Positions 1 to 7,637 of a DNA stretch of 64,000 bases are shown here, in pieces. The stretch is from Legionella longbeachae (GTDB lineage Bacteria > Pseudomonadota > Gammaproteobacteria > Legionellales > Legionellaceae). How positions within the stretch are numbered: the stretch's first letter is position 1; each line of letters begins with the position of its first letter. The notes under the pieces were generated by a model. That model made no database searches. It was not told the origin of the DNA and was given only the letters and a program-made list of their open reading frames with translations. Made by a program: the position numbers and the translations under genes. The DNA lies in NCBI RefSeq assembly GCF_004283175.1, contig NZ_RXNW01000012.1, positions 62,001-126,000 of the forward strand, read 5' to 3'.

Positions 1-219
1 CTATGGAGAGATCTGTAGGACAAATTATCTATAGATAGCAAATCTTGAGTTGATTATTTAAAAGTATAATTTAAGTAACTGAAATAAAGGGGGCTTTTTC
101 TAGTAAAAATGAGGGAGGACTCCCTGATTTCCACATTTTCCAAAAAATACATCTATAGTTAACAATAGCTAGTTTATTTAGGATTTAAAATTAACTATTT
201 GATGAACAAGGAGATACAT

Positions 220-1038
220 ATGGAATATGTACAAGTTGATGCTTGCACTCGCGTTTTTGTACAAGATTGGGGTTCTGGTAAACCAATTGTGTTTATATCT
301 GGTTGGCCTTTTGACCATCGCTGTTATGAATATCAATTTACACAGATACCGAAACATGGCTTTCGTTGCATTGGCATCGATATGAGGGGCTATGGAAAAT
401 CGGATAAACCTTGGGGCGAGTATAATTATGATGTTTTTGCGGATGATATTTTAAAAGTTTTACGCCATCTAAATTTATATAATGTAACACTCGTAGGTCA
501 TTCCATGGGTGGTGCGATATGTATTAACTATTGCGCACGCCATCATAACGAGCGAGTTTCCGGGATGGTACTGCTTGGAGCCGCAGCACCTATTTGGACT
601 CAACGCTCAGATTACCCTCACGGTTTAACTATTGACCAATGTAATGAATTGCTCAAATTGTGTTATTCCGATAGGCCTCAGTTATTGGAAAATTTTGGGA
701 AGCTCTTTTTTCATAAAGAAGATTCTGTCAGTCCTAAATTTGCGGATTGGATGCAAAATATGGGTATGGAAGCATCTCCCTACGCAACTGCGGAATGCAT
801 CATTGCTCTTAGGGATACCGATCAACGTAAAAATTTAGAAAAAGTTAAAGTACCAACCGCTATTTTTCATGCTCCTGCCGATAGAGTTTGTCCTTTTGGC
901 TTAGGTGAAGCAATGCATAAGGGCATTAAAGGTTCCAAGCTTATCCGTTTTGAAAATAGTGGACATGGGTTATTTTATGATGAGTGGGAAAAATGCAATG
1001 ACGAGCTGATGAAGTTTGTTAATGAACAGAACAAATAA
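220..1038 (+). CDS. alpha/beta hydrolase (chloroperoxidase/esterase-like)
   Basis: This is a 272-residue single-domain alpha/beta hydrolase. The nucleophile elbow GHSMGG is at residues 93-98 (Ser95). The acid is probably Asp221 (in PADRVCP) and the histidine His249 (in NSGHGLF), so the triad looks complete. The oxyanion region is the ISGWPFDH segment near residue 27. The frame is open upstream to a TTG at 199, but AAGGAG at 208-213 lies six bases before the ATG at 220, which fixes that start. There is no signal peptide, so the enzyme is probably cytosolic. The substrate cannot be read from the sequence; non-heme chloroperoxidases and carboxylesterases share this layout. A second, unrelated hydrolase follows on the same strand after a GC-rich stem-loop. 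Confidence 0.85.
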   Translation: MEYVQVDACTRVFVQDWGSGKPIVFISGWPFDHRCYEYQFTQIPKHGFRCIGIDMRGYGKSDKPWGEYNYDVFADDILKVLRHLNLYNVTLVGHSMGGAICINYCARHHNERVSGMVLLGAAAPIWTQRSDYPHGLTIDQCNELLKLCYSDRPQLLENFGKLFFHKEDSVSPKFADWMQNMGMEASPYATAECIIALRDTDQRKNLEKVKVPTAIFHAPADRVCPFGLGEAMHKGIKGSKLIRFENSGHGLFYDEWEKCNDELMKFVNEQNK

Positions 1039-1052
1039 GATCATAATGCTTT

Positions 1053-1071
1053 CCCCCGGGTTATCCGGGGG
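1053..1071 (+). terminator. GC-rich stem-loop between two hydrolase genes
   Basis: CCCCCGG (1053-1059) pairs perfectly with CCGGGGG (1065-1071) across the loop GTTAT. It sits 15 bases after the stop of the first hydrolase and is unusually GC-rich for this AT-rich region. No T tract follows, so it may instead be an mRNA-stabilising or processing hairpin. Confidence 0.4.
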
Positions 1072-1095
1072 ACAACATCTGGGATAGATCATTAG

Positions 1096-2058
1096 ATGAA
1101 ATCCAAAACCGTAATAGATCCTGTAGTTCAGGCTTTTTTAGACCAAGTGAATAGCCAGCCCGGCCCCAAATTTCATGAGCTTACACCCCAACAAGCCAGG
1201 GATGCTTTTAAGCATTTGCAAACAATGGCTTCTGTGAATAAAGAATTGGTAGATACTGAAACTCATGAGCTTCCAGTGGGGCCAAATGGTAAGGTGAGCA
1301 TACACATCCTCCGTCCCCCAGGCATCCTCGAAATTTTACCAGTTTTAGTTTATATACATGGAGGCGGTTGGGTGCGAGGAGATTACACCATGTATGAGCG
1401 TTTGATAAGCGCTTTGACGAATGGCACCGGTGCAGCTCTTATTTTTGTGGATTTTCAACGGGCGCCAGAAGGACAATACCCAATTCCGATCGAAGAAGTT
1501 TATGCAGTGCTCCAATGGATTGCGAAACATGGAAATCAACTCAAACTCGATGTTTCACGGTTAGCCATTGCTGGAGAAAGTGCAGGGGGAAATATTGCTG
1601 CGGCAGTAACTCTTCTGGCAAAAGAGCGTAAGGGACCAAAAATTGGTTTTCAGCTTCTTCTCTATCCTGTTACAAGTGCAACATTCGACCAGTCATCATA
1701 TCAGGAATTTGCAGAGGGTTACTTTCTTTCTATTGACGCAATTCAATGTCTTTGGAATTTCTATTGTCCTGATATTCATGTACGAAACCAGCCTACTGCA
1801 TCACCACTCCAGGCTACTCTAGAACAACTTTCCGGGTTGCCTCCTACACTTATTATTAGCGCCGAATGCGATGTAACTCGTGATGAATGTGAGGCCTATG
1901 CACATAAACTTATTGAGGCAGGTGTTCCCGTTTTGTCGGTTCGATTTGAAGCAACCGTCCATGCCTTTCTCATGCTGGATGCTCTCGCAGAAACTCAGGC
2001 TAGTCGGGGTGCAATGGCACTTATATGTTATAAACTGCGTGATTTTTTCTGGAATTAG
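1096..2058 (+). CDS. HSL-family esterase/lipase (alpha/beta hydrolase)
   Basis: A 320-residue protein of the hormone-sensitive-lipase (bacterial family IV esterase) group. The oxyanion motif HGGGW is at residues 88-92, the nucleophile GESAGG at 160-165 (Ser162), the acid at Asp259 (AECDVTRDE) and the histidine at His289 (TVHAF). All catalytic elements of the family are present and the length is normal. Family members hydrolyse short-chain acyl esters. No signal peptide is visible, so it is probably cytosolic. It starts with ATG 57 bases after the preceding hydrolase, with no strong Shine-Dalgarno sequence. It faces the small-peptide cluster convergently. Confidence 0.88.
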   Translation: MKSKTVIDPVVQAFLDQVNSQPGPKFHELTPQQARDAFKHLQTMASVNKELVDTETHELPVGPNGKVSIHILRPPGILEILPVLVYIHGGGWVRGDYTMYERLISALTNGTGAALIFVDFQRAPEGQYPIPIEEVYAVLQWIAKHGNQLKLDVSRLAIAGESAGGNIAAAVTLLAKERKGPKIGFQLLLYPVTSATFDQSSYQEFAEGYFLSIDAIQCLWNFYCPDIHVRNQPTASPLQATLEQLSGLPPTLIISAECDVTRDECEAYAHKLIEAGVPVLSVRFEATVHAFLMLDALAETQASRGAMALICYKLRDFFWN

Positions 2059-2160
2059 AAACCAATGGATACAGTACCGTTAATGGGCTTGTAGTTGAAT
2101 GCTAAGGTGAACAAAGTAATTGTAATATTCTATTAACTCATGCTTGATACAAAATAAATA

Positions 2161-2193
2161 GACCGAGATGCGTATTATTCAAATATCTCGGTC
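2161..2193 (-). terminator. Stem-loop terminator after GG-leader copy 1
   Basis: GACCGAGAT (2161-2169) pairs with ATCTCGGTC (2185-2193). Read on the minus strand, the stem is followed by a T-rich stretch (TATTTATTTT), as in an intrinsic terminator. It lies just past the stop of copy 1 and before the end of the convergent esterase gene. Confidence 0.55.
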
Positions 2194-2212
2194 TGGTGTA
2201 GTAGAAATAAGC

Positions 2213-2440
2213 CTAGATCTTTATCAATCTTTCCTTGGAAGCCATGGCTTTTGTAGATTCAGGGACCGCAGCTCTTTTTGCAAGGGCGAGTCCATTACCT
2301 CCTGATTCATTACCAACATCAGGAGTCAAACTAATGACGAGTTTTCCGGACTCGACATTTTGTAATGTTTCATCGGGTAAATTATTTAAATTTTCGGTAA
2401 ATTGATTTATCAATGATTCAATAATTTGTTCGCGTTTCAT
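2213..2440 (-). CDS. GG-leader small protein, copy 1 (putative peptide precursor)
   Basis: A 75-residue protein, first of four tandem paralogues. Residues 1-48 form a conserved leader beginning MKREQIIESL, with a LPDETLQNVESGK segment at about 21-33 and ISLTP at 36-40, ending in a double glycine at 47-48. The 27 residues after Gly-Gly (NGLALAKRAAVPES onward) do not match the other copies. A conserved leader, a Gly-Gly and a variable tail is the layout of double-glycine bacteriocin and RiPP precursors cleaved during export. That role is inference: no C39 protease, ABC exporter or modifying enzyme is nearby. AGAGGT just upstream of the ATG serves as ribosome binding site in all three intact copies. 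Confidence 0.7.
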   Translation of the reverse strand: MKREQIIESLINQFTENLNNLPDETLQNVESGKLVISLTPDVGNESGGNGLALAKRAAVPESTKAMASKERLIKI

Positions 2441-2700
2441 CTTTTAATACCTCTAATTTCTTGCATCAGGAGTAAAACTTCAAGATGCTCACAACTTTAG
2501 TCAACTTCTAGTTATCTAATGACCATAACATGGTGTTCCGTCTGGCTTCTCATACCATAAATAAAAAAGCCATATCCTTAAAATCCTTTCTCAAATAATA
2601 AGCCACGCTGATCAAATTAGACTCATCTACAAATTAAGTTTAGTTCACCAAGTTATTTAATACAAACGTAGCGATCATTAAATAATTATTTTTTATATCG
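2441..2700 (-). repeat. Repeated 5' region of GG-leader copy 1
   Basis: This upstream region is shared with copies 3 and 4. Recognisable blocks are TTGCATCAGGAGTAAAACTT (from about 2460), GTTCCGTCTGGCTTCTCATA (2534-2553) and TAAGTTTAGTTCACCAAGTT (2635-2654), given as plus-strand sequence. Each probably carries the promoter and a 5' leader of about 200 bases. The duplicated unit is therefore gene plus control region. Confidence 0.6.
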
Positions 2701-2793
2701 TGAATTTGTGAGAGTCAGTTATAGAATGTTGAATCATATAACATCCCATTATGAATCTATTATTTATGTTTGCAATTTTTTAATTACTTAAGG

Positions 2794-2822
2794 AACCAGA
2801 TATGGATCACCCACATCTGGTT
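2794..2822 (-). terminator. Stem-loop after GG-leader copy 2
   Basis: AACCAGAT (2794-2801) pairs with ATCTGGTT (2815-2822). The same AACCAGA/TCTGGTT stem occurs after copy 4, so the terminator is part of the repeated unit. It lies 15 bases beyond the restored stop of the broken copy 2 and is followed on the minus strand by an AT-rich stretch. Confidence 0.5.
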
Positions 2823-2836
2823 CAAAAATAGGAGTT

Positions 2837-3087
2837 CTAAGAGAATTTATTTGATTTCTCATCTTTGTTTAATGCTGGCAAGAGCAGAGCCTGCTGCTTC
2901 AGGGAGTTTTTACCCGTTTCAGCCGCTTTTAGCATTGCTGCTCTGCCTCCTGCTCTTTGCTAACAACTGGGGTTAAACTAATTACCAATTTACCTGATTC
3001 AACATCATGCAAAGTTTCATCAGATAAATTTTTTATATTTTCAGTAAATTGATTTATTAATGATTCAATAATATGTTCGCGTTTTAT
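2837..3087 (-). pseudogene. GG-leader small protein, copy 2, broken
   Basis: The leader is clearly homologous to the other copies (KREHIIESLINQF, LSDETLHDVESGK, ISLTP). Two lesions are visible. The initiating ATG is ATA at 3087-3085, and one base is missing in AAAGAGCAGGAGGC just before the Gly-Gly, so the frame ends early at 2929. Adding one base restores KEAGG, exactly as in copies 3 and 4, followed by a 35-residue tail (RAAMLKAAETGKNSLKQQ onward) ending at TAG 2837. An upstream ATG could still give a 62-residue product, but with no good ribosome binding site. Its 5' region (from 3118) is also diverged. It is most likely a decaying paralogue. Confidence 0.7.
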
Positions 3088-3219
3088 CTTGTAATACCTC
3101 ATATTCTCTTGCATCAAAAATAAGTCAATATCCTACAAATTTTTTTCTATTTCCGACGCATTTAATGGTATTAATAACTTACCTCAGTGTTTTTACTCTT
3201 TCCGCAATAGTTGTTGATG

Positions 3220-3417
3220 CTATTTTGTTAGAGTTCCACTACGTAGTGCTGGATCTTCAGCTAGACCTCCACAGCCTCCAGCTTCTTTATCAACATCGGG
3301 GGTTAAACTGATTACCAATTTGCCGGATTCAACATCCTGTAACGTTTCATCGGATAAGTTATTTATGTTTTCAGCAAATTGATTTACCAACGATTCAATA
3401 ATGTGTTCGCGTTTCAT
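3220..3417 (-). CDS. GG-leader small protein, copy 3 (putative peptide precursor)
   Basis: A 65-residue paralogue. The leader at residues 1-48 is nearly identical to copy 4 (MKREHIIESLVNQFAEN, LSDETLQDVESGK, ISLTPDV, EAGG). The tail after Gly48 is 17 residues, CGGLAEDPALRSGTLTK, with one cysteine and another GG. Tail divergence against leader conservation is the reason for calling it a precursor-like family. The start is ATG at 3417, preceded by AGAGGT on the minus strand. I see no clear terminator behind it. Function is unknown; export by a double-glycine peptidase transporter is a hypothesis. Confidence 0.7.
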   Translation of the reverse strand: MKREHIIESLVNQFAENINNLSDETLQDVESGKLVISLTPDVDKEAGGCGGLAEDPALRSGTLTK

Positions 3418-3700
3418 CTTTAAATACCTCTAATTTCTTGCATCACGAATAAAACTTCAAGATGCCAACAACTTTAGTTAATCTCTAAACAAACTCATAA
3501 CCATGATCAAGAAGTTCCATCTGGCTTCTCATAATAGAAAAAAAGAGCCATATCCTTAAAATTATTTCTCAATTAAAAGCCAACTCACAATACAATATAA
3601 ATACATTATGTATTAAATTTAATCCACCCCGGGTTAAGTTTAGTTCACCAAGTCAATTAATACAAACGCACCAATCTTTAAATAATTAATTTTAATGCTG
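3418..3700 (-). repeat. Repeated 5' region of GG-leader copy 3
   Basis: Conserved with the 5' regions of copies 1 and 4: TTGCATCACGAATAAAACTT near 3440, GTTCCATCTGGCTTCTCATA (3514-3533) and TAAGTTTAGTTCACCAAGT (3635-3653). Between the last block and the next terminator I see only AT-rich sequence. Confidence 0.6.
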
Positions 3701-3791
3701 TCAAGTTATGAACTCCAGTTATAAAATAAGACATCAACAAATCACACTATGTATTTTTATAATGGTGTTTGCAATTTGTCAGGTTAAAAAA

Positions 3792-3820
3792 AACCAGAGG
3801 TGCAAAACACACGTCTGGTT
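3792..3820 (-). terminator. Intrinsic terminator after GG-leader copy 4
   Basis: AACCAGA (3792-3798) pairs with TCTGGTT (3814-3820). An A run at 3786-3793 becomes a run of eight U in the minus-strand transcript directly after the stem. This is the best-formed terminator of the cluster and is homologous to the one at 2794-2822. Confidence 0.7.
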
Positions 3821-3870
3821 CAAAAACAGGAGTTATTAATCAATGTACTAAATTGACTTGCTTTATTTGC

Positions 3871-4068
3871 TTACTTCATCAGCTGTGTTGATTTTGTTGT
3901 TGTTTTTGTTGTTAATCTTGCCATACCTCCTGCTTCCTTACCAACATCGGGGGTCAAACTGATTACCAATTTGCCAGATTCGACATCCTGTAACGTTTCA
4001 TCTGATAGGTTTTTTAGATTTTCAGCAAATTGCTTTACCAATGATTCAATCACTTGTTCGCGTTTCAT
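3871..4068 (-). CDS. GG-leader small protein, copy 4 (putative peptide precursor)
   Basis: A 65-residue paralogue and the first of the array in the direction of transcription. Residues 1-48 match copy 3 closely (MKREQVIESLVKQFAEN, LSDETLQDVESGK, ISLTPDVGKEAGG). The 17-residue tail MARLTTKTTTKSTQLMK is rich in threonine and lysine and unlike the other tails. The ATG at 4068 is preceded by AGAGGT. The gene has its own conserved 5' region and its own U-tract terminator, so each copy looks like an independent transcription unit rather than an operon member. No signal peptide or membrane segment is present. Confidence 0.7.
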   Translation of the reverse strand: MKREQVIESLVKQFAENLKNLSDETLQDVESGKLVISLTPDVGKEAGGMARLTTKTTTKSTQLMK

Positions 4069-4335
4069 CTTTAGATACCTCTAATCTCTTGCATCATGAA
4101 TAAAACTTCAAGATGACAATAACCTTAATTGATTTCTAAACAATCATTTAACTATAACCAGGTAGTTCCATCCGGCTTCTCACAACATAAAGGGAAGAGT
4201 TATATCCTTAAAATTCTCTCTCGATTAAAACCAAGTTGATGTGCAAATAAATTACAATAAGATTTGTAACAGATCAATCTCTAAATAAGTTTAGTTCATC
4301 AAGTTAATTAACACAAACAAGCCTGTCGTTAAACG
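4069..4335 (-). repeat. Repeated 5' region of GG-leader copy 4
   Basis: Shares the blocks TTGCATCATGAATAAAACTT (near 4091), GTTCCATCCGGCTTCTCACA (4164-4183) and TAAGTTTAGTTCATCAAGTT (4286-4305) with copies 1 and 3, at similar distances from the ATG. From 4336 to the end of uspA (4441) I see nothing recognisable. Confidence 0.6.
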
Positions 4336-4441
4336 AGTCTAACCAATGGTGGTTTCAAGTTGAAAAAGATCAGCATATTAATACGCAAACAACACCATGT
4401 TCGAAATAAATAATCGCCTGATATTTCTGATCTGTTTTAAG

Positions 4442-4858
4442 TTACAGCCGTAAAGTGAGTACATCACATGGAGCATGATTTACGGTGGCGTGCGCTGTAC
4501 TCCCTAAAAATGTGTGAAGTGTAGAAGAATGGCTACCTAAAATAATGAGTTGACAGTTTAACTCTTTTACTTTATTAAAAATATGTTCCTTAACTGAGCC
4601 TACTTCAACAAATTGTTGTTCAATTGGAATATTAAAATTTTCACCTATTAAAGCTAAAACAGTTTGTGCGTCATCTTTGGTTGGATTTACAAGTTCTGTA
4701 AACCCAAGGCCTTGAGCAAGCTGGAAGCTGGCGGGTAATTCAATGACATGCAATAAAAAGAGCTTGGCATTAAATTGTTGAGCGATAGTAATTGCTTTTG
4801 CTGTGAGATGATTATGTTCTTCAAGTAAATCCGTAGCAAATAAAATATTTTTATACAT
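4442..4858 (-). CDS. Universal stress protein, UspA family
   Basis: A 138-residue single Usp domain. It opens with the usual beta-strand and Asp (NILFATDL, residues 4-11) and ends with the family pattern ILGSHSSTLHTFLGST...HAPCDVL. The ATP-binding UspA class has G-2x-G-9x-G-S. Here the second glycine is serine and the spacing is shorter, so ATP binding is doubtful. It is cytosolic. It is a lone gene between the GG-leader cluster and folK. Usp proteins help survival under starvation and stress, but the partner here is unknown. Confidence 0.88.
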   Translation of the reverse strand: MYKNILFATDLLEEHNHLTAKAITIAQQFNAKLFLLHVIELPASFQLAQGLGFTELVNPTKDDAQTVLALIGENFNIPIEQQFVEVGSVKEHIFNKVKELNCQLIILGSHSSTLHTFLGSTAHATVNHAPCDVLTLRL

Positions 4859-5031
4859 GATAACCTCACAAAGGATCTATTATTGCAAATTATAGTTGAT
4901 TCTACACTATAAGTACCTATTTTATTTCATAAATGGAAAAAATTGGCATGAATGATCTTGATAGCAATGTGACATTAAGACATGGAAATATCCTTAACGT
5001 AGAGCAACAAAGATTTATCCAAACTACAACT

Positions 5032-5442
5032 TTATATCAGTTTGGGATTTATTTCACTTAGGGGAATTAACACAAAATCCCTAAATTGGATGTATGGGTG
5101 AGGAATAATGAGCATTTTTGATTGGATAACTCGATTTTCATAATAAAGAATATCAATATCAATAATTCTTGGACCCCAGCGTTTTTTGCGGACGCGTCCT
5201 TGCTTTTTCTCAATTTGTTGGCAGGCATTAAGTAACTGTAGAGGTGGTAAACGAGTACTTATTTCAATGACTGCATTACAGAAGTTCTGTTGGCTTTTTA
5301 ATCCCCAGGCTTTACTCCAGTAAAATGATGAAATTTTCGTCACTGATGTTAGCCGTAATGTTTTAATGGATTGGATTGCTTTGTAAAGTTGACGTTCGGG
5401 ATTTTTCTGATTTGATCCTAAACCTAAATAACAGGTATTCAT
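5032..5442 (-). CDS. folK: HPPK, 2-amino-4-hydroxy-6-hydroxymethyldihydropteridine pyrophosphokinase
   Basis: Transfers pyrophosphate from ATP to 6-hydroxymethyl-dihydropterin in folate biosynthesis. The start YLGLGSNQKNP and the signature RKKRWGPRIIDIDIL with PHP (PHPYIQFRDFVL) are diagnostic. At 136 residues it is shorter than the usual 155-165 because the C-terminal tail after LSEINP is nearly absent, but the catalytic core is complete. Its ATG at 5442 overlaps the end of pcnB by four bases, so the two genes are translationally coupled, as pcnB-folK is in E. coli and relatives. Confidence 0.93.
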   Translation of the reverse strand: MNTCYLGLGSNQKNPERQLYKAIQSIKTLRLTSVTKISSFYWSKAWGLKSQQNFCNAVIEISTRLPPLQLLNACQQIEKKQGRVRKKRWGPRIIDIDILYYENRVIQSKMLIIPHPYIQFRDFVLIPLSEINPKLI

Positions 5443-6764
5443 TGACCATCACTTGTTTGGGGTTTTCGACGTCTCTTTTTACGTTTGGGGAAATCTGGTG
5501 TAATTTGTGCAACCATTTTTGCTTGTTCTTCTTCATCAGCGTCCTGAAAAGTTGTCCACCATTGTGCCAACTCCATGGATTCATCTCCAGCTAACGAGCG
5601 TAGAGCCATAAAGTCATAAGACGCTCTAAAACGTGGATGTTGCAGAAGATTAAATGCTCTACCACCTAGCCGTTTTGAAAAACGGTATTGTAATAACCAA
5701 ATTTCTCGAATAATTTGACTGTATCGTTTAGGAATAGAAATGATCCGGTTTTGTTCTGAGATAACAAAAGACATCGCTTGTTCTATAGAGGGAAGCGGGT
5801 CAATGCCCGTACTTTGCAATTGTTTTGAATGTTCAACCATTGGAAACCATAAAAAAACTGCAAACAAAAATGCAGGGGTCACTGGTTTATCTTCTCGAAT
5901 ACGGGTATCAGTATTTTCAAGTGCAATTGCTAATAATGCATTTATTGGGTAAGCACCACCTAATAATTTTTGCGTTTGGGGAAATAAATGTCCAAATAAA
6001 CCATATTGAATGAGCAATTTTTGTACTGTTTCTGCATTGCCACATTGATATAACTTAGTCATTTCATCAAACAAGCGAGAATTGGATACATGGGTAATGA
6101 GATGACTAATTTCAGGGAAGGGGGCTGCTGTTTCTGCGGCCAGCTTAAAATTTAATTTGGCACTGAATCGAATGGCACGTAACATTCGCACAGGATCTTC
6201 TTGATAACGTTTAATTGGATCACCAATCATACGAATCAACCTTTTTTCTACGTCTTTTACTCCACCCGTAAAGTCAATAATGGATGAGTCGTTAATGTTA
6301 TAGTAAAGGGAATTAATGGTGAAATCTCGTCTCCAGGCATCTTCATCAAGAGAACCATAGGCATTATCGCGAACTAACATTCCGCGTTCATTTGTGACTT
6401 GATTTTCATCGAGAGCTACATGGCTTCTGAAGGTTGCCACTTCGATGATTTCACGGTGAAAGAGTATATGAACTAATTTGAAGCGGCGACCAATAATTCG
6501 ACCATTCCTAAACAAGCTTTTGACTTGATTTGGTGTTGCATTGGTTGCGACATCGAAGTCTTTTGGCGCTTTATGGAGTAATAAATCCCTAACGCTACCA
6601 CCCACAATGTATGCTTGAAACCCTGCCCCTATTAAACGGTTAAGCACTTTAAGCGCATTACTACTAATATCTGTTTTCGATATGTTATGTTTGTTTCTAG
6701 GTATTATATAAGCAGAATCAACAGGCGCAACATGAGCCCTATTTCTTTTTAACAGCTTTTTAAT
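5439..6764 (-). CDS. pcnB: Poly(A) polymerase I, likely non-canonical start
   Basis: Adds 3' poly(A) tails that promote RNA decay. The nucleotidyltransferase motif is GGSVRDLLL...KDFDVAT, followed by the RRFKLVHI and RRDFTINSL motifs and a basic C-terminus (KRKKRRRK). The first canonical start is GTG at 6647, but it lies inside the conserved block. Reading further upstream gives IIPRNKHNISKTDISSNALK, matching the PcnB N-terminus (PReqHaISRkdISenALKV). Between the in-frame TGA at 6788-6786 and 6647 there is no ATG, GTG or TTG; candidates are ATC 6776 and 6773, ATT 6764 and CTG 6755. E. coli pcnB is known to start at AUU, so I place the start at ATT 6764 (441 residues). The exact codon is uncertain. 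Confidence 0.88.
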   Translation of the reverse strand: MKKLLKRNRAHVAPVDSAYIIPRNKHNISKTDISSNALKVLNRLIGAGFQAYIVGGSVRDLLLHKAPKDFDVATNATPNQVKSLFRNGRIIGRRFKLVHILFHREIIEVATFRSHVALDENQVTNERGMLVRDNAYGSLDEDAWRRDFTINSLYYNINDSSIIDFTGGVKDVEKRLIRMIGDPIKRYQEDPVRMLRAIRFSAKLNFKLAAETAAPFPEISHLITHVSNSRLFDEMTKLYQCGNAETVQKLLIQYGLFGHLFPQTQKLLGGAYPINALLAIALENTDTRIREDKPVTPAFLFAVFLWFPMVEHSKQLQSTGIDPLPSIEQAMSFVISEQNRIISIPKRYSQIIREIWLLQYRFSKRLGGRAFNLLQHPRFRASYDFMALRSLAGDESMELAQWWTTFQDADEEEQAKMVAQITPDFPKRKKRRRKPQTSDGQ

Positions 6765-6906
6765 AAACTTGATGATCTCAGTATCTCACAAAGATTGACG
6801 GAACATGCCTATTATAACCAAGCAAATAAATAAAGTGAATCATTTACCTTTATAAATCTTAGGCTAAGATTATATCATAGGCTAAATTTAGATATTAGAG
6901 GATTTG

Positions 6907-7635
6907 ATGGATTTTCTAGGTGTTATTACGAGTTTAATTGTTTTAATTATATTAGAAATTGTTTTAGGGATTGATAATTTGGTCGTTTTATCTATTTTAT
7001 CAGAAAAGCTTCCTGTTCATCAGAGAAAAAAAGCAAGACGTTGGGGCTTAACGTTTTCCTGGGTTACTCGTCTCATGTTACTTGCTCTTGCTGTAAATAT
7101 GATTAAATTAACTAAGCCATTATTCACAATCGATCAATTTTCTTTTTCGTTGCGTGATTTATTTCTGACGCTTGGTGGTGCATTTTTAATCTGGAAAGCA
7201 ACGGATGAAATTCATAATGACTTTACAGAAGAACACTTGGAACCTAAGAAAAATATACACTCCTTTAAAGCAACATTTGGCATGGTTATCTTACAAATTG
7301 CAATAATGGATATTATATTTTCTTTAGACAGTGTACTCACTGCAGTGGGTTTAACTTCGCGTTTTTGGGTAATGGCTGTGGCAATTACATGTGCTATTCT
7401 CATTATGATTTTTGCCAGTGAAATTGTGAGTGAATTTATTCAAAAGTATCCTACACTTAAAATGCTTGCACTGAGTTATTTGATTTTAATAGGAATGATA
7501 CTCGTAGCAGATGGTTTTTCTTTCCATGTGCCTCGAGGATATGTATATTTCGCGATGGGATTCTCCTTAGCAGTTGAGTCGTTGAATTTATTAAAACACT
7601 CACGTCAAAAAAATAAGAAAACATCAGGAAAGTAA
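6907..7635 (+). CDS. TerC-family integral membrane protein
   Basis: A 242-residue polytopic membrane protein with about seven hydrophobic segments. Acidic residues in the membrane are typical of TerC/Alx: EIVLGIDNLVVLS near residues 17-29 and DIIFSLDSVLTAVG in the middle. Family members are linked to metal (Mn) export or metal loading of secreted proteins and to tellurite resistance. The start is ATG 6907 (AGAGGA at 6896-6901), not the TTG just before it. hemJ begins two bases after its stop, so the two form an operon ended by the stem-loop at 8088-8143. Confidence 0.88.
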   Translation: MDFLGVITSLIVLIILEIVLGIDNLVVLSILSEKLPVHQRKKARRWGLTFSWVTRLMLLALAVNMIKLTKPLFTIDQFSFSLRDLFLTLGGAFLIWKATDEIHNDFTEEHLEPKKNIHSFKATFGMVILQIAIMDIIFSLDSVLTAVGLTSRFWVMAVAITCAILIMIFASEIVSEFIQKYPTLKMLALSYLILIGMILVADGFSFHVPRGYVYFAMGFSLAVESLNLLKHSRQKNKKTSGK

Positions 7636-7637
7636 GC

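Noticed and set aside
4687-4869. 60-codon minus-strand frame
   Set aside because: Lies within uspA in another frame with no ribosome binding site; a shadow of the real gene.
6647-6649. GTG as the start of pcnB
   Set aside because: It cuts off the conserved PRxxHxIS...SSNALK segment found at the PcnB N-terminus.
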